NCBI GenBank assembly: GCA_017561155.1
Contig: JAFZDP010000030.1
Span: 1-58,498 of the forward strand
DNA from: Bacteroidales bacterium
Lineage (GTDB): Bacteria > Bacteroidota > Bacteroidia > Bacteroidales > P3
DNA: 58,498 nucleotides
Direction: 5' to 3'
Part shown: positions 8,969 through 17,555 of the stretch, in pieces
Numbering within the stretch: the stretch's first letter is position 1
How the letters are laid out: each line of letters opens with the position of its first letter
The notes under the pieces: generated by a model
Databases searched by the model: none
What the model saw: only the letters and a program-made list of their open reading frames with translations
What the model was told of the DNA's origin: nothing
Translations under genes and position numbers: made by a program

Positions 8969-11131
8969 CTATCTAATTATCTGAAGTTTCTTGGTTATAA
9001 CATTTGTACTTGTTTGTATTCTCAACAAATAAATACCTTTCGGTAAACGTTGAGTATCTATCTTTCTAACGTTGGTGTCAGACATTTCTAGCAAACATTT
9101 TCCGTCTATCGAGTATACAAATACATCTATCGGTTCTTCTGCCGAATAGTCTATATTAAAATAGCTTTGGGCCGGATTCGGATATATTGCAATATCATTG
9201 TCTTGCGAAGTACAAGCATCTATCGAAAGATATTCAAAAGCTTTTTCGATTGCTGCCACACCATTTATTTTTCCATACCCCCAACGAACACTTACAGAAT
9301 CGGTCAAATCGCCTGTTTTGTCGTCGATACGAGCAGTTTCCATTATAATTTCTCTTATCTGAGCAGGTGTAAGAGTAGGATTGGCATGCAACATCAAAGC
9401 TACTATACCCGTTACAGCAGGCGAAGACATAGATGTTCCCGACAATCTGGCAAAAGAATAACCACGTCCTTTAAACATCACAGATTTGACAGCTGTGTAA
9501 TCTTCTGTCGTATAGGAATTCATGGAAGAGCATATACTGACACCCGGAGCAGAAATATCCGGTTTTGAATAAGCATTTCCCATTATAGGACCATAACTTG
9601 AAAATGTTGCTATCACGCCTGTGCGGCCATCGGTCTTGTCCGGATTATGTGCGGCTACGGTTATACAACTTCTGGCACATGTAGGTTCGCTTAAACCATA
9701 ATATGTATCGCCACCCATATAACCCCTTATGTTTTTAGATACAAAAGGAGTACCCCAGTTGCCGGCATGATTTTCCAACTCTACCAAATTCCAACCATGT
9801 ATAGTTTGAGAATCTGATGTTGTTGCAAATATATGTAAACAATAAGCCGGATTAAATCTCATTATAGTCAAAACCCAATGCGGACGACTGCTATAAATAT
9901 CAGCTGCTTCTTTAGTTATTCTATAAGGAATAGTGTCGTTGCCAATACATAAAAAACTATCAATCACAGTACGACTATCGGCTGTAGAATAGAACGGTGT
10001 AGCCGCCAATATAGAATCGTTTATAGCTATAGCCATACCGGCTTCCAAAGACTTATATGGCTCGCCCCAAAATGTTATTGATTGTCCAACTCCCGAACCA
10101 TGAAAAGATGCTATTGTTTTCAAAGTGTCGGCAGTTCCTGTAAATTGTTTGCTTATATGAAAATTTTCATCGCCATTGTTTCCTGCGCTCGAAACAAAAG
10201 TTACACCTTGTGCCGAATATTCATCGATAGCCTGACTTAACATAGAATTGCCATCTAAGCTACCCATAGAATACATACCCCAACTCATATTTATTACCAA
10301 TCGTTTTCCGGCACTATCCGATTGATTTTTCATCCATGCAAAACAATCCAACGCTGCTGCTTCGTCTAACAAGAACGAGGCAAACAGATATTGTGCCTCA
10401 GGAGCCATACCTCTGTATGGAGTACTTGCCCCACTTCCACCTGCAATACCTGCCACATGAGAGCCGTGTGTACCATAGCCATACAATCCGAATGTATCGC
10501 ATTTTGCAGCTTTTATAGCTTCAGGAGTACTATGTTCTGTACCATAATCAAACCCACTCGGAGCCGGTCCGGATAGTTTAAAATGATCCCACGCTTTATA
10601 TATTCTTGAATATTTATAAGTGGTATCATAGAAATTAGGGTGAGTATAGTCAAAACCCCAATCAGTGATGCCTATCAATACGTCTTTACCAGTAAAGGCT
10701 GTTGGCAATCCTAAGCCTTTTTGAATACTGTCGGCTCTTGTATCGTACCTTGCATTGTCGCACTGCGGAGCTACCTTGCGAGCTATGTCGTACTGCAAAA
10801 TATCCGAATGGTTTTCCAAAAAATAAACTTTATTTATTGGCACTCTCATTGATACTATATTTGCGACTTGAGAATTTACTCTTATTCCCTCATTTTTAAA
10901 CTCTTCCTTATTAAAACTTTTCGACACTTTTGCCACTACTCCGACATAATCAACGCCTTTTTGAGTAGTTATTGGATATATCTTCAAAAGTTTTTGCAAA
11001 CAACAACTATCTATTACAGATTTATTTGATGTTTCTTGAAGAAAAACTTTGGCTGTCAGACCTCCTTTTTCTTGTGCCATACTGACAAGTAAAGCACTAA
11101 CACATAATAATGAACATATTATTTTCTTCAT
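8969..11131 (-). CDS. S8 (subtilisin) serine protease exported by T9SS
   Basis: A 720-residue secreted protease. It begins with a Sec signal peptide (MKKIICSLLCVSALLVSMAQ). The subtilisin catalytic triad is complete: Asp in IGITDWGFDYTHP, His in YGTHGSHVAGIAGG and Ser in LSGTSMSSPAVTG, with the oxyanion Asn region FVSSAGNNGDENF between them. The last 75 or so residues form a type A T9SS sorting domain, opening with IYPNPAQSYFNIDY and ending KGIYLLRI then a basic tail, so it should cross the outer membrane and be released or anchored at the surface. A promoter of the Bacteroidetes type lies directly upstream (11161-11191). A membrane protein gene follows after 2 bp. It is a likely extracellular protein-degrading enzyme. 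Confidence 0.95.
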   Translation of the reverse strand: MKKIICSLLCVSALLVSMAQEKGGLTAKVFLQETSNKSVIDSCCLQKLLKIYPITTQKGVDYVGVVAKVSKSFNKEEFKNEGIRVNSQVANIVSMRVPINKVYFLENHSDILQYDIARKVAPQCDNARYDTRADSIQKGLGLPTAFTGKDVLIGITDWGFDYTHPNFYDTTYKYSRIYKAWDHFKLSGPAPSGFDYGTEHSTPEAIKAAKCDTFGLYGYGTHGSHVAGIAGGSGASTPYRGMAPEAQYLFASFLLDEAAALDCFAWMKNQSDSAGKRLVINMSWGMYSMGSLDGNSMLSQAIDEYSAQGVTFVSSAGNNGDENFHISKQFTGTADTLKTIASFHGSGVGQSITFWGEPYKSLEAGMAIAINDSILAATPFYSTADSRTVIDSFLCIGNDTIPYRITKEAADIYSSRPHWVLTIMRFNPAYCLHIFATTSDSQTIHGWNLVELENHAGNWGTPFVSKNIRGYMGGDTYYGLSEPTCARSCITVAAHNPDKTDGRTGVIATFSSYGPIMGNAYSKPDISAPGVSICSSMNSYTTEDYTAVKSVMFKGRGYSFARLSGTSMSSPAVTGIVALMLHANPTLTPAQIREIIMETARIDDKTGDLTDSVSVRWGYGKINGVAAIEKAFEYLSIDACTSQDNDIAIYPNPAQSYFNIDYSAEEPIDVFVYSIDGKCLLEMSDTNVRKIDTQRLPKGIYLLRIQTSTNVITKKLQIIR

Positions 11132-11160
11132 GACCTATTTTTTACGTTACAAATATTCTG

Positions 11161-11191
11161 CAAAGGTACGAATATTTTCAGAAGATAACAA
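11161..11191 (-). promoter_or_regulatory. Promoter for the S8 protease gene
   Basis: On the minus strand a -7 box TACCTTTG (11161-11168) follows a TTG -33 box (11189-11191) after 20 bp, the spacing expected for the primary sigma factor of Bacteroidota. The predicted start of transcription is about 20 bp upstream of the start codon at 11131. Confidence 0.75.
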
Positions 11192-11240
11192 AAAAAATTT
11201 CTTCTCTATATTCAACACTTTATTTTTCAATAAAAAACTT

Positions 11241-12293
11241 TTACTTAAAAATCTTACGTTCGTTTAACGCTTTCTGAAATTTTCTTGCATTTTGTATATG
11301 TTCTTTATGCGTAACAGCAAAATTATGGTATCCAGAAAAATCTTCCTTTGCACAAAAATACATATAATCGGTTTGTTTGTTTTCCAAAACAGCATCTATT
11401 GACGAGATAGACGGAATACATATCGGACCGGGTGGCAATCCTTTGTAGATATATGTATTGTAAGGACTATCAAACTTTAGATGCTTCCTCAATACTCTGC
11501 GTATCGTAAAATCATTTATAGCAAAACGCACTGTAGGGTCGGCTTGCAACAAATGCCCCTTTCTAAGCCTATTCAAATACACACTTGCTACCAACGATTT
11601 CTCGTCGTCTTTGTTGGTTTCCTCGTCTACTATCGAGGCCAACACCACAACTTCTGTATATGTCATTCCCAAATCTGCGGCTTTTCTTTGGCGTTTGGTG
11701 TTCCAAAACTTTTGTCGCTCTCTATTCATTCTTTTCAAAAAATCTTCAGGGGTTACATTCCAATACACCTCGTATGTGTTTGGAATAAACATTGCCATAC
11801 TAGTTTCTAATGTAAAGCCAAAAGAATCTAACAGAAGTTCATTCTCTATAGCCGACATAAAATCGGCAGAATCAAATTCTAGCTTTTTTGCCAACCGCTG
11901 AGCCAACACTTCTTTCGACCTAAACTTGCCTATAACAACTTTTAGCGGGTCTTGATTTCCGGATATTAGTTTGTTCAACAAGGCATTGATACTCATGTTT
12001 GGTTCTACTTTATATCGACCGGATTTTATGTTTTGAGGATAATTCTTTTTATTTGCCGACCAATTAAAAAACGCTGAATCGACAATACATCCATGCACAT
12101 TCAGACTATCAAAAACATCTTGGTATTCAGCTCCCGACGACACATACAAATAATACTCTTCCTGTATAGGCACATTGTTGTGTCTAAAATAGTTGTAGAT
12201 ACCAACAACAGAAACAATAAACAACAACACAAATGCTATCGCTACTCCTATTATAATTTGTTTCCTAGAAAATTTAAATTTCTTGTTCTCCAT
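11241..12293 (-). CDS. mltG: Endolytic transglycosylase MltG
   Basis: MltG is an inner-membrane lytic transglycosylase that cuts nascent glycan strands and so sets their length. The 350-residue protein has a short basic cytoplasmic segment (ENKKFKFSRKQ), one membrane helix (about residues 13-34), a LysM-like segment, and the YceG catalytic domain with the conserved block ASIVDEETNKDDEK followed by ASVYLNRLRKGHLLQADPTV. The acidic cluster in the first block holds the catalytic Glu region; members of this phylum vary in the residue before EET. The frame is open to an ATG at 12323, which would overlap the upstream gene by 25 bp. The ATG at 12293, 5 bp after that gene's stop codon, gives the expected N-terminus and was chosen. 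Confidence 0.93.
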   Translation of the reverse strand: MENKKFKFSRKQIIIGVAIAFVLLFIVSVVGIYNYFRHNNVPIQEEYYLYVSSGAEYQDVFDSLNVHGCIVDSAFFNWSANKKNYPQNIKSGRYKVEPNMSINALLNKLISGNQDPLKVVIGKFRSKEVLAQRLAKKLEFDSADFMSAIENELLLDSFGFTLETSMAMFIPNTYEVYWNVTPEDFLKRMNRERQKFWNTKRQRKAADLGMTYTEVVVLASIVDEETNKDDEKSLVASVYLNRLRKGHLLQADPTVRFAINDFTIRRVLRKHLKFDSPYNTYIYKGLPPGPICIPSISSIDAVLENKQTDYMYFCAKEDFSGYHNFAVTHKEHIQNARKFQKALNERKIFK

Positions 12294-12298
12294 ATCCG

Positions 12299-12817
12299 TT
12301 AAAGTATTTTCTGAAACATACACTCGTTTCTAAACTCCCTGCCACAACATATCCAATCTTTCTTTACCCCAATCATCTCGAAACCATTCTTTTCAAATGC
12401 TTTTATGCTAGACACATTGCTTTCCTCTATATTGGCATACAACTGATGCAACATTAAATATGCTTTTGCATATTGGCAAAGTTTTTTTATCGCTTCGGTT
12501 GCGATACCCTTGCCACGATAACTTTTATCTACAAGTATTCCGACACCGGCTCTTTTATTTAGAAAATCACAATCAAAGATATCTATGCACCCTACGGTAT
12601 GTGGTTCTTTATCTATTATTATATCTACCATCAAACGTAGTTGTTTAGAAGACTGTATATCCATTTGTTGGGCCGACAATATATATTGTTCCAACACATA
12701 CCTCGAAAACGGAGCGTATGTATTGCTGTTTCGCCATATTTCGACATCGTTTTCCCATGTGTAAATAATATCTATATCTTGAGGTTCCAATGCCCTAAGC
12801 ACCAAATTGTTTTCCAT
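12299..12817 (-). CDS. GNAT-family N-acetyltransferase (RimJ/RimL-like)
   Basis: A 172-residue GNAT acetyltransferase. The N-terminus LVLRALEPQDIDIIYTWEND is typical of the RimJ/RimL branch, which acetylates protein N-termini or small amines with acetyl-CoA. The acetyl-CoA-binding A motif is GVGILVDKSYRGKGIATEAI (Q/RxxGxG/A present as RGKGIA), and the C-terminal part ends with SSIKAFEKNGFEMIGV, the B-motif strand and helix. The gene lies immediately upstream of mltG and 109 bp downstream of pgk, across the pgk terminator. The substrate is unknown. One possibility is an amine or sugar linked to envelope metabolism, but only gene order supports it. Confidence 0.88.
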   Translation of the reverse strand: MENNLVLRALEPQDIDIIYTWENDVEIWRNSNTYAPFSRYVLEQYILSAQQMDIQSSKQLRLMVDIIIDKEPHTVGCIDIFDCDFLNKRAGVGILVDKSYRGKGIATEAIKKLCQYAKAYLMLHQLYANIEESNVSSIKAFEKNGFEMIGVKKDWICCGREFRNECMFQKIL

Positions 12818-12843
12818 CGTCTTCTTTTATTTATTAAAACAAC

Positions 12844-12882
12844 GAATGTGCAATTATCCTAAAAAGAACATCTTGCACATTC
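12844..12882 (-). terminator. Intrinsic terminator of pgk
   Basis: A perfect 10-bp inverted repeat (gaatgtgcaa at 12844-12853 and its complement at 12873-12882) lies 45 bp after the pgk stop codon. On the minus strand it is followed by a T-rich stretch. It should separate pgk from the acetyltransferase-mltG pair. Confidence 0.7.
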
Positions 12883-12926
12883 ATTATCATATTATGTCAA
12901 TAGTGCATACACACTATTATTTTCTA

Positions 12927-14117
12927 CTATTCCATGATAGCTTTTATACCCGGCAATACTTTACCTTCCAAGTATTCCAACATTGCGCCACCACCGGTAC
13001 TTACATAGCTCATCTTATCGCCAATTCCCAATAGTTTTACAGCTGCTACGCTATCGCCACCGCCTACAGCACTAAATGCGCCTTCAGCAGTTGCTTTTGC
13101 AACACTTTCGCCTACAGCAAATGTACCTTTGGCAAAGTTTGGCATTTCAAACACTCCCATAGGGCCATTCCATAATATTGTTTTCGACTTGGTTATCACT
13201 TCGTCGAAAGCTTTTATGGCTTCAGGACCGCAATCCAACGATTCCCATTCATCAGGTATTTGGTCGCTTGGTACTATCATAGTATTTGCATCGTTCGAAA
13301 AATCGTCGGCTACAACACTATCTGCAGGAAGATATAACTTTACGTTTGCTTGTTTCATCTTCTCCATCAATTCCAATGCTACGTCCAACTTATCGCTTTC
13401 GCACAACGACTTTCCTATCTTACCACCCATAGCTTTGGTGAATGTATATCGCATTCCGCCGCCTATTATCATATTGTCTACTATAGGTATTAGGTTTTCC
13501 AAAATATCTATTTTTGTCGATATTTTGCTACCACCTATAATGGCTGTAAACGGACGTTGTGGATTTTGCATCAAAAGAGTCAAATTGCGTACTTCGTTTT
13601 CCATCAACAATCCAAAATACTTGTCGTTTGGAAAGAATTGTGCTATTGTTGCAGTTGAAGAATGTTCACGGTGTGCAGCACCAAAAGCATCGTTCACATA
13701 GCAATCGCCCAATTGTGCCAATTGTTGTGCCAATTCTTTATCGCCCTTAGTTTCGCCGGGATAGAAACGAATGTTTTCTAACAAGAACACCTCGCCACCT
13801 TTTAGATTACGAGCCATTTCGCTAACTTTTTCGCCCAACAATTCTTGTGTAAATAGAACTTCTCTATTTAATATTTGCGACAAATATTTGGCTACCGGTG
13901 CCAAACTTAATTTTGGGTCGAAACCATCTTTAGGTCTTCCAAAGTGTGCCATTATTATTATTGCAGCACCATCAGAAAGCAATTTGTCAATAGTTGGCAA
14001 ACTTTCACGTATTCTTGTATCGTCGGTGATAGTGCCTTGTTCGTCAATCGGAACATTAAAGTCAACTCTTAAAAGAACTTTTTTGCCCGAAAAATTTATG
14101 TCTTTAATACTTTTCAT
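12927..14117 (-). CDS. pgk: Phosphoglycerate kinase
   Basis: Pgk transfers phosphate between 1,3-bisphosphoglycerate and ADP in glycolysis. The 396-residue two-domain enzyme shows the N-terminal signature KKVLLRVDFNVPIDEQG, the basic-patch arginines and HFGRPKDG, the hinge and C-terminal ATP-binding motifs WNGPMGVFEMPNFAKGT and AVGGGDSVAAVKLLG, and the glycine-rich end STGGGAMLEYLEGK. The length is standard. It lies 37 bp downstream of atpB, an unusual neighbour, and is closed by a strong hairpin (12844-12882). No upstream promoter was recognised, so it may share the atpB transcript. Confidence 0.98.
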   Translation of the reverse strand: MKSIKDINFSGKKVLLRVDFNVPIDEQGTITDDTRIRESLPTIDKLLSDGAAIIIMAHFGRPKDGFDPKLSLAPVAKYLSQILNREVLFTQELLGEKVSEMARNLKGGEVFLLENIRFYPGETKGDKELAQQLAQLGDCYVNDAFGAAHREHSSTATIAQFFPNDKYFGLLMENEVRNLTLLMQNPQRPFTAIIGGSKISTKIDILENLIPIVDNMIIGGGMRYTFTKAMGGKIGKSLCESDKLDVALELMEKMKQANVKLYLPADSVVADDFSNDANTMIVPSDQIPDEWESLDCGPEAIKAFDEVITKSKTILWNGPMGVFEMPNFAKGTFAVGESVAKATAEGAFSAVGGGDSVAAVKLLGIGDKMSYVSTGGGAMLEYLEGKVLPGIKAIME

Positions 14118-14154
14118 TCTAATTAATGTATAATATATTATTGCTAAATAGATT

Positions 14155-15264
14155 TTATTCCACGCTTTTTTCTACTTCGTGATGTTCATGTTCTTCGGTA
14201 GCCATACCAATGTATAGTGTTGTAAGCATTGCAAATACATAGGCTTGGATAAAACATACCAAACATTCCAATGCACTTATAAACACACTAAATATTATAG
14301 ACACTATCGAAACGCCATAACCTGCCATTGGCGACATGTTTCCAAATATAAATATCAAAGTTATGAAACCCAACACCACTATGTGTCCGGCTGTCATATT
14401 GGCAAACAAACGCACACAAAGAACGAATGGCTTGGTTAGCATACCTACAAATTCTACTATAGGCATAATAGGCAAACCCCATTTCAACCACCATGGCACT
14501 CCGGGGGTATTGAAAATATCTTTCCAATAATGTTTGTTGCCGCTAAATGTTGTTATTAGGAATGTAATTATTGCCAATACTGCTGTAACACATATATTTC
14601 CGGTCACATTTACTCCTCCTGGGAAAAATGGTATCAAGCCCATTATGTTGCAGAAGAATATAAAGAAAAACAACGTAAGTATGTATGGCAAATATTTATT
14701 GGTACGTTTTTCGCCCATTATAGGTAGCACTACCTGTTCTTTGATAAACAGTACCAAAATCTCTATCAACGACTGCATGCCTTTAGGTGCTTTGCCTACA
14801 TTTTTCAAGCAGCTTTTTCGCACCGACATAAAGATAACGATCAATAATATTGTTGACAATATAATACTTGCAGCTGTCTTTGTCATACTTAAATCGATGG
14901 GCGACACTGCTTTTCCTTCCGAATCTAAAATTACATTATCTTGTTCGTCTACGCAAACTATTCGTTCCTTGCTTGTTCCACCTCCCACTATCTTATATCC
15001 TTTGTAGCTTTCGTGGCCATGATGGAATTTGCTACTCATAAAAACATCAAAATTTCCGTCGTGAATAAGTATTACCGGCAAAGGTATAGATATATGCTTT
15101 TCGCCTATGCTACAGATATGCCAACTATAGCTGTCTGTGATGTGCCCTATAATAAGATTTCCGGCATCTATTTTACCTTCATCTTCCGACGCAGCAGCTC
15201 TAAATCCCAAAGTAAGCATTGCAAAAAACAATACTACAAACCTAAAATATTTAATCTTCAACAT
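14155..15264 (-). CDS. atpB: ATP synthase F0 subunit a
   Basis: Subunit a forms the proton half-channels against the c ring. The product of about 369 residues has the Bacteroidota form: a signal-peptide-like N-terminus (MLKIKYFRFVVLFFAML), an extra periplasmic domain of about 110 residues, then the membrane part with FFIFFCNIMGLIPF, the essential arginine in CVRLFANMTAGHIVVLG and a final pair of helices. The frame is open to an ATG at 15300, but that codon falls within the -7 box of a convincing promoter (15298-15329), so 15264 is the likely start. The other F0F1 genes do not follow: pgk is next. An atpZ gene is 25 kb away at 40333. Confidence 0.95.
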   Translation of the reverse strand: MLKIKYFRFVVLFFAMLTLGFRAAASEDEGKIDAGNLIIGHITDSYSWHICSIGEKHISIPLPVILIHDGNFDVFMSSKFHHGHESYKGYKIVGGGTSKERIVCVDEQDNVILDSEGKAVSPIDLSMTKTAASIILSTILLIVIFMSVRKSCLKNVGKAPKGMQSLIEILVLFIKEQVVLPIMGEKRTNKYLPYILTLFFFIFFCNIMGLIPFFPGGVNVTGNICVTAVLAIITFLITTFSGNKHYWKDIFNTPGVPWWLKWGLPIMPIVEFVGMLTKPFVLCVRLFANMTAGHIVVLGFITLIFIFGNMSPMAGYGVSIVSIIFSVFISALECLVCFIQAYVFAMLTTLYIGMATEEHEHHEVEKSVE

Positions 15265-15297
15265 ATTATATCGTTTTATGGTTTTTCTTATATTCGG

Positions 15298-15329
15298 CAA
15301 ATATACTATATTTTTCTAATACAAACAAA
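15298..15329 (-). promoter_or_regulatory. Promoter for atpB
   Basis: The minus strand carries TATATTTG (15298-15305) preceded by TTTG (15326-15329) at a spacing of 20 bp. Transcription should start just downstream of 15298, which rules out the upstream ATG at 15300 as the atpB start. Confidence 0.7.
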
Positions 15330-15438
15330 AAAACTTTTTACAGAGTTTGTTTTTGTAGCAAACAGAGTCGAAATTACTGCAAATTACCTACTACGGAAAA
15401 GCTATCCAAGCATTTGATTTATATGAAATAAAGTGTTG

Positions 15439-16104
15439 TCAAAAATCCCATTTACGAATTTCTGATTCATTCTCATAACACCCACTCACGGGCAAGATAA
15501 ATTCAAATATCTGACATACTTTGTCGTTCTTATCCACCACTTGTGTAGTTACAATTATTTGATTTAAAGCCTTTGCTCCTTCCTCTATCAACTCATCTTC
15601 TCCAGGTTCAATTACACATATTCTTAGTTCTCGAAGTATCTCTAACATTGGCAGTTTTGCCACTTTCAACAACAGAAATCCGCCACCATTACTCTTCACC
15701 ATATCGTACAAAAAACCATAATTCAAAACTGTATCCATCAATACATATTTATCCGAATACCTCGGATTAACTACAAGGAAACAATTATCATGATTCCCAT
15801 ATTTGAATTCCAAAGTCGATTTAACTCTATATTCGTTAGTAGGCATACTATCATAATCCCAAATCACCATCGATGGCTCTACTTTCAGGGCTACAACCAA
15901 TGTGTCGGGAAATCGCTTTTTTTCATTAGTACTGTAGTACCAATAATTTTCCCAATAGTACGCTTCTGTACTATCACTTATGTAGTTGTTATAAAATTTT
16001 TGGGACATATACCAAAGTTCATAATCTTTATATTCAGCTTTATTTTGGCCATATCCAACTGCTCCTAATATCGTGAGCAAAAACAGAATAATATACTTTT
16101 TCAT
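15439..16104 (-). CDS. Secreted protein of unknown function
   Basis: A 221-residue protein with a Sec signal peptide (MKKYIILFLLTILGAVGYGQ), therefore periplasmic or exported. The mature part starts with a tyrosine-rich segment (YKDYELWYMSQKFYNNYI) and has alternating strand-like stretches such as YRVKSTLEFKYG and CFLVVNPRYSDKYVLMD. I recognise no domain. The frame extends to an ATG at 16146, but the ATG at 16104 places the signal peptide at the N-terminus. A 55-bp dispersed repeat (16401-16455) lies about 300 bp upstream in the same orientation as a second copy upstream of the giant adhesin. The unknown secreted proteins at 55852-57522 are similar in type, but I see no clear sequence relation. 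Confidence 0.75.
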   Translation of the reverse strand: MKKYIILFLLTILGAVGYGQNKAEYKDYELWYMSQKFYNNYISDSTEAYYWENYWYYSTNEKKRFPDTLVVALKVEPSMVIWDYDSMPTNEYRVKSTLEFKYGNHDNCFLVVNPRYSDKYVLMDTVLNYGFLYDMVKSNGGGFLLLKVAKLPMLEILRELRICVIEPGEDELIEEGAKALNQIIVTTQVVDKNDKVCQIFEFILPVSGCYENESEIRKWDF

Positions 16105-16233
16105 AACAAATATATTTTTATCATTTTCATTTAGTGTCAATATCAAAATATTTTCCTTTAAAGTTCTACAAATTGTATATTATACAGTATTTTACAACAA
16201 CATTCTGACAGAACACAAAATTTAATTCGTCGG

Positions 16234-16260
16234 CAAATATACAAAATATTTTCCATACAA
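16234..16260 (-). promoter_or_regulatory. Possible promoter for the secreted protein at 15439
   Basis: TATATTTG on the minus strand (16234-16241) with a TTG 16 bp further upstream (16258-16260). The spacing is short of the usual 19-21 bp, so confidence is moderate. It lies between the gene and the 55-bp dispersed repeat. Confidence 0.45.
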
Positions 16261-16400
16261 CACTATTAACACTACAACAATAATATGCCATCGCTTATAT
16301 TATGTTGTTTTCCCGTCACATAGAGCCACAGTGTTTTCTTGTAAATTTAAAATATATGTACTGAAAGTCTTTATAGACGAACGCTCACAACGTCCCAAAT

Positions 16401-16455
16401 TCACAGTATATCATGGTGTATTTCACAATAGGGTATAAATATCGCGACGGTATAC
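16401..16455 (-). repeat. Dispersed 55-bp element, copy 1
   Basis: Read on the minus strand, this segment aligns without gaps to 25758-25812 on the plus strand. Three blocks are conserved: a 10-bp block beginning GTATACC, an identical 20-bp block TATTTATACCCTATTGTGAA, and a 14-bp block ATGATATAC-GTGA with one difference. They are separated by 4 and 7 variable bases. Each copy lies upstream of a gene for a secreted protein and about 150-160 bp before a TATATTTG box. Confidence 0.8.
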
Positions 16456-16565
16456 TGCCAAAAGGTCGACGGTATGGTGTAATTTTCATCGTGATGCAAT
16501 GCTGCTGCCATCGCGATGCAATGGCGTTGAAATCGCGATGCAACACAGCCTACATCGGGAGGAAA
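16441..16565. repeat. Degenerate 22-23 bp tandem array
   Basis: A 12-bp word of the type atcgcgatgcaa begins at 16488, 16510 and 16532, with a degenerate fourth start (atcggga) at 16554, so the period is exactly 22 bp. Two weaker units with cgacggtat begin near 16441 and 16464 and link the array to the dispersed element. The spacers between the words vary in sequence but not in length. The words themselves are partly palindromic (atcgcgat). Confidence 0.75.
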
Positions 16566-16599
16566 ACAAAAGGGGTTGAACTTTTGCAAATTCAACCCC
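16566..16599 (-). terminator. Intrinsic terminator of rnz
   Basis: A perfect 9-bp stem, GGGGTTGAA (16572-16580) with TTCAACCCC (16591-16599), and a 10-nt loop, followed on the minus strand by a TTTTGTTTT tract. It lies 37 bp after the rnz stop codon. Confidence 0.85.
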
Positions 16600-16635
16600 G
16601 CAATTTTAGAATTACAATTATTAATATGTTCTTCT

Positions 16636-17550
16636 TTACTTCAAATCTATTCTCAAGCCGTCGGTAGCAGCAAATGTGTTTGGGAATATGGTTTTGGCTT
16701 CGTCCACCAATGGTTCTACATCGCCATACCTGGCCGAGAAATGCGTAAGCATCAACTGTTTTGCATTTGCCATCTTGGCTGCCGTGGCTGCCGAATGGGT
16801 AGTTCCGTGCAGTTTTTCGTCGGCTACTGCATTCATCGAGGCATCGAATGTGCAATCGAAACATAGCAAATCAACATCCGATATGTGTGGCAAAATGGCT
16901 TCGGAATAGAGCGTGTCGCAACAATATGCATACTTTACAGACGGTTTTGCCGGCTTTGTAAGCACCGAACTTGGTATCACTCTGCCATCGTCGGTCACAA
17001 AATCGTTGCCTTGCTTTATGCTCACTATGTCGGCGTTGGTCAGATTGTATGTATTTCTCACTCCCGGTTTTAGGTTTGGCAAGGCCGGCTGTTCTTCTAT
17101 CAAAAATCCATAGGTCGGCACCGAATGTATCAGAGGAAAAGCAGTAACCTTGCATTTGTCGTTTTCCATAAGCAGCATAGGTTCGTTTCCTTCAAGCTCG
17201 TGGTAACGCAACTCGTAGTTTATATACACGCCTGTCAGAGCAAACAGATTGTCCAATATTTCTTTTATACCTTTTGGAGCATAGATATTTATAGGTTCGG
17301 TACGGCCACACATATGCATAGACGAAAGCAATCCGGGCAAGCCATAAAAATGGTCGCCGTGCAGATGGGATATAAATATGTCATCTATCGACTGAAACTT
17401 TATCCTAAACTTTCTTATCTGGTTTTGTGTTCCTTCGCCACAATCTATCAGCATTTTGTAGCCTTCCAGACTTATCACTTGCGAAGAGCATTGCCGTGTT
17501 GCTGTGGGCAAAGCGGCACTGCTACCCAATACCGTTATACAAAAATTCAT
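16636..17550 (-). CDS. rnz: Ribonuclease Z (tRNA 3' endonuclease)
   Basis: RNase Z trims the 3' trailer of tRNA precursors, needed for tRNAs that lack an encoded CCA such as the tRNA-Leu in this window. The 304-residue metallo-beta-lactamase protein has the zinc motif SHLHGDHFYGLPG (about residues 60-72), the N-terminal block LGSSAALPT, the central FDCTFDASM metal ligand and the C-terminal LTHFSARYGD. The length is that of the short bacterial form. It overlaps no neighbour: the DUF4831 gene ends 6 bp upstream, and a strong terminator follows. Confidence 0.96.
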   Translation of the reverse strand: MNFCITVLGSSAALPTATRQCSSQVISLEGYKMLIDCGEGTQNQIRKFRIKFQSIDDIFISHLHGDHFYGLPGLLSSMHMCGRTEPINIYAPKGIKEILDNLFALTGVYINYELRYHELEGNEPMLLMENDKCKVTAFPLIHSVPTYGFLIEEQPALPNLKPGVRNTYNLTNADIVSIKQGNDFVTDDGRVIPSSVLTKPAKPSVKYAYCCDTLYSEAILPHISDVDLLCFDCTFDASMNAVADEKLHGTTHSAATAAKMANAKQLMLTHFSARYGDVEPLVDEAKTIFPNTFAATDGLRIDLK

Positions 17551-17555
17551 CCTAT

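Noticed and set aside
16441..16565. CRISPR array
   Set aside because: The repeated word is only 12 bp, the spacers are 10 bp and the repeats are degenerate. No cas gene is in the window.
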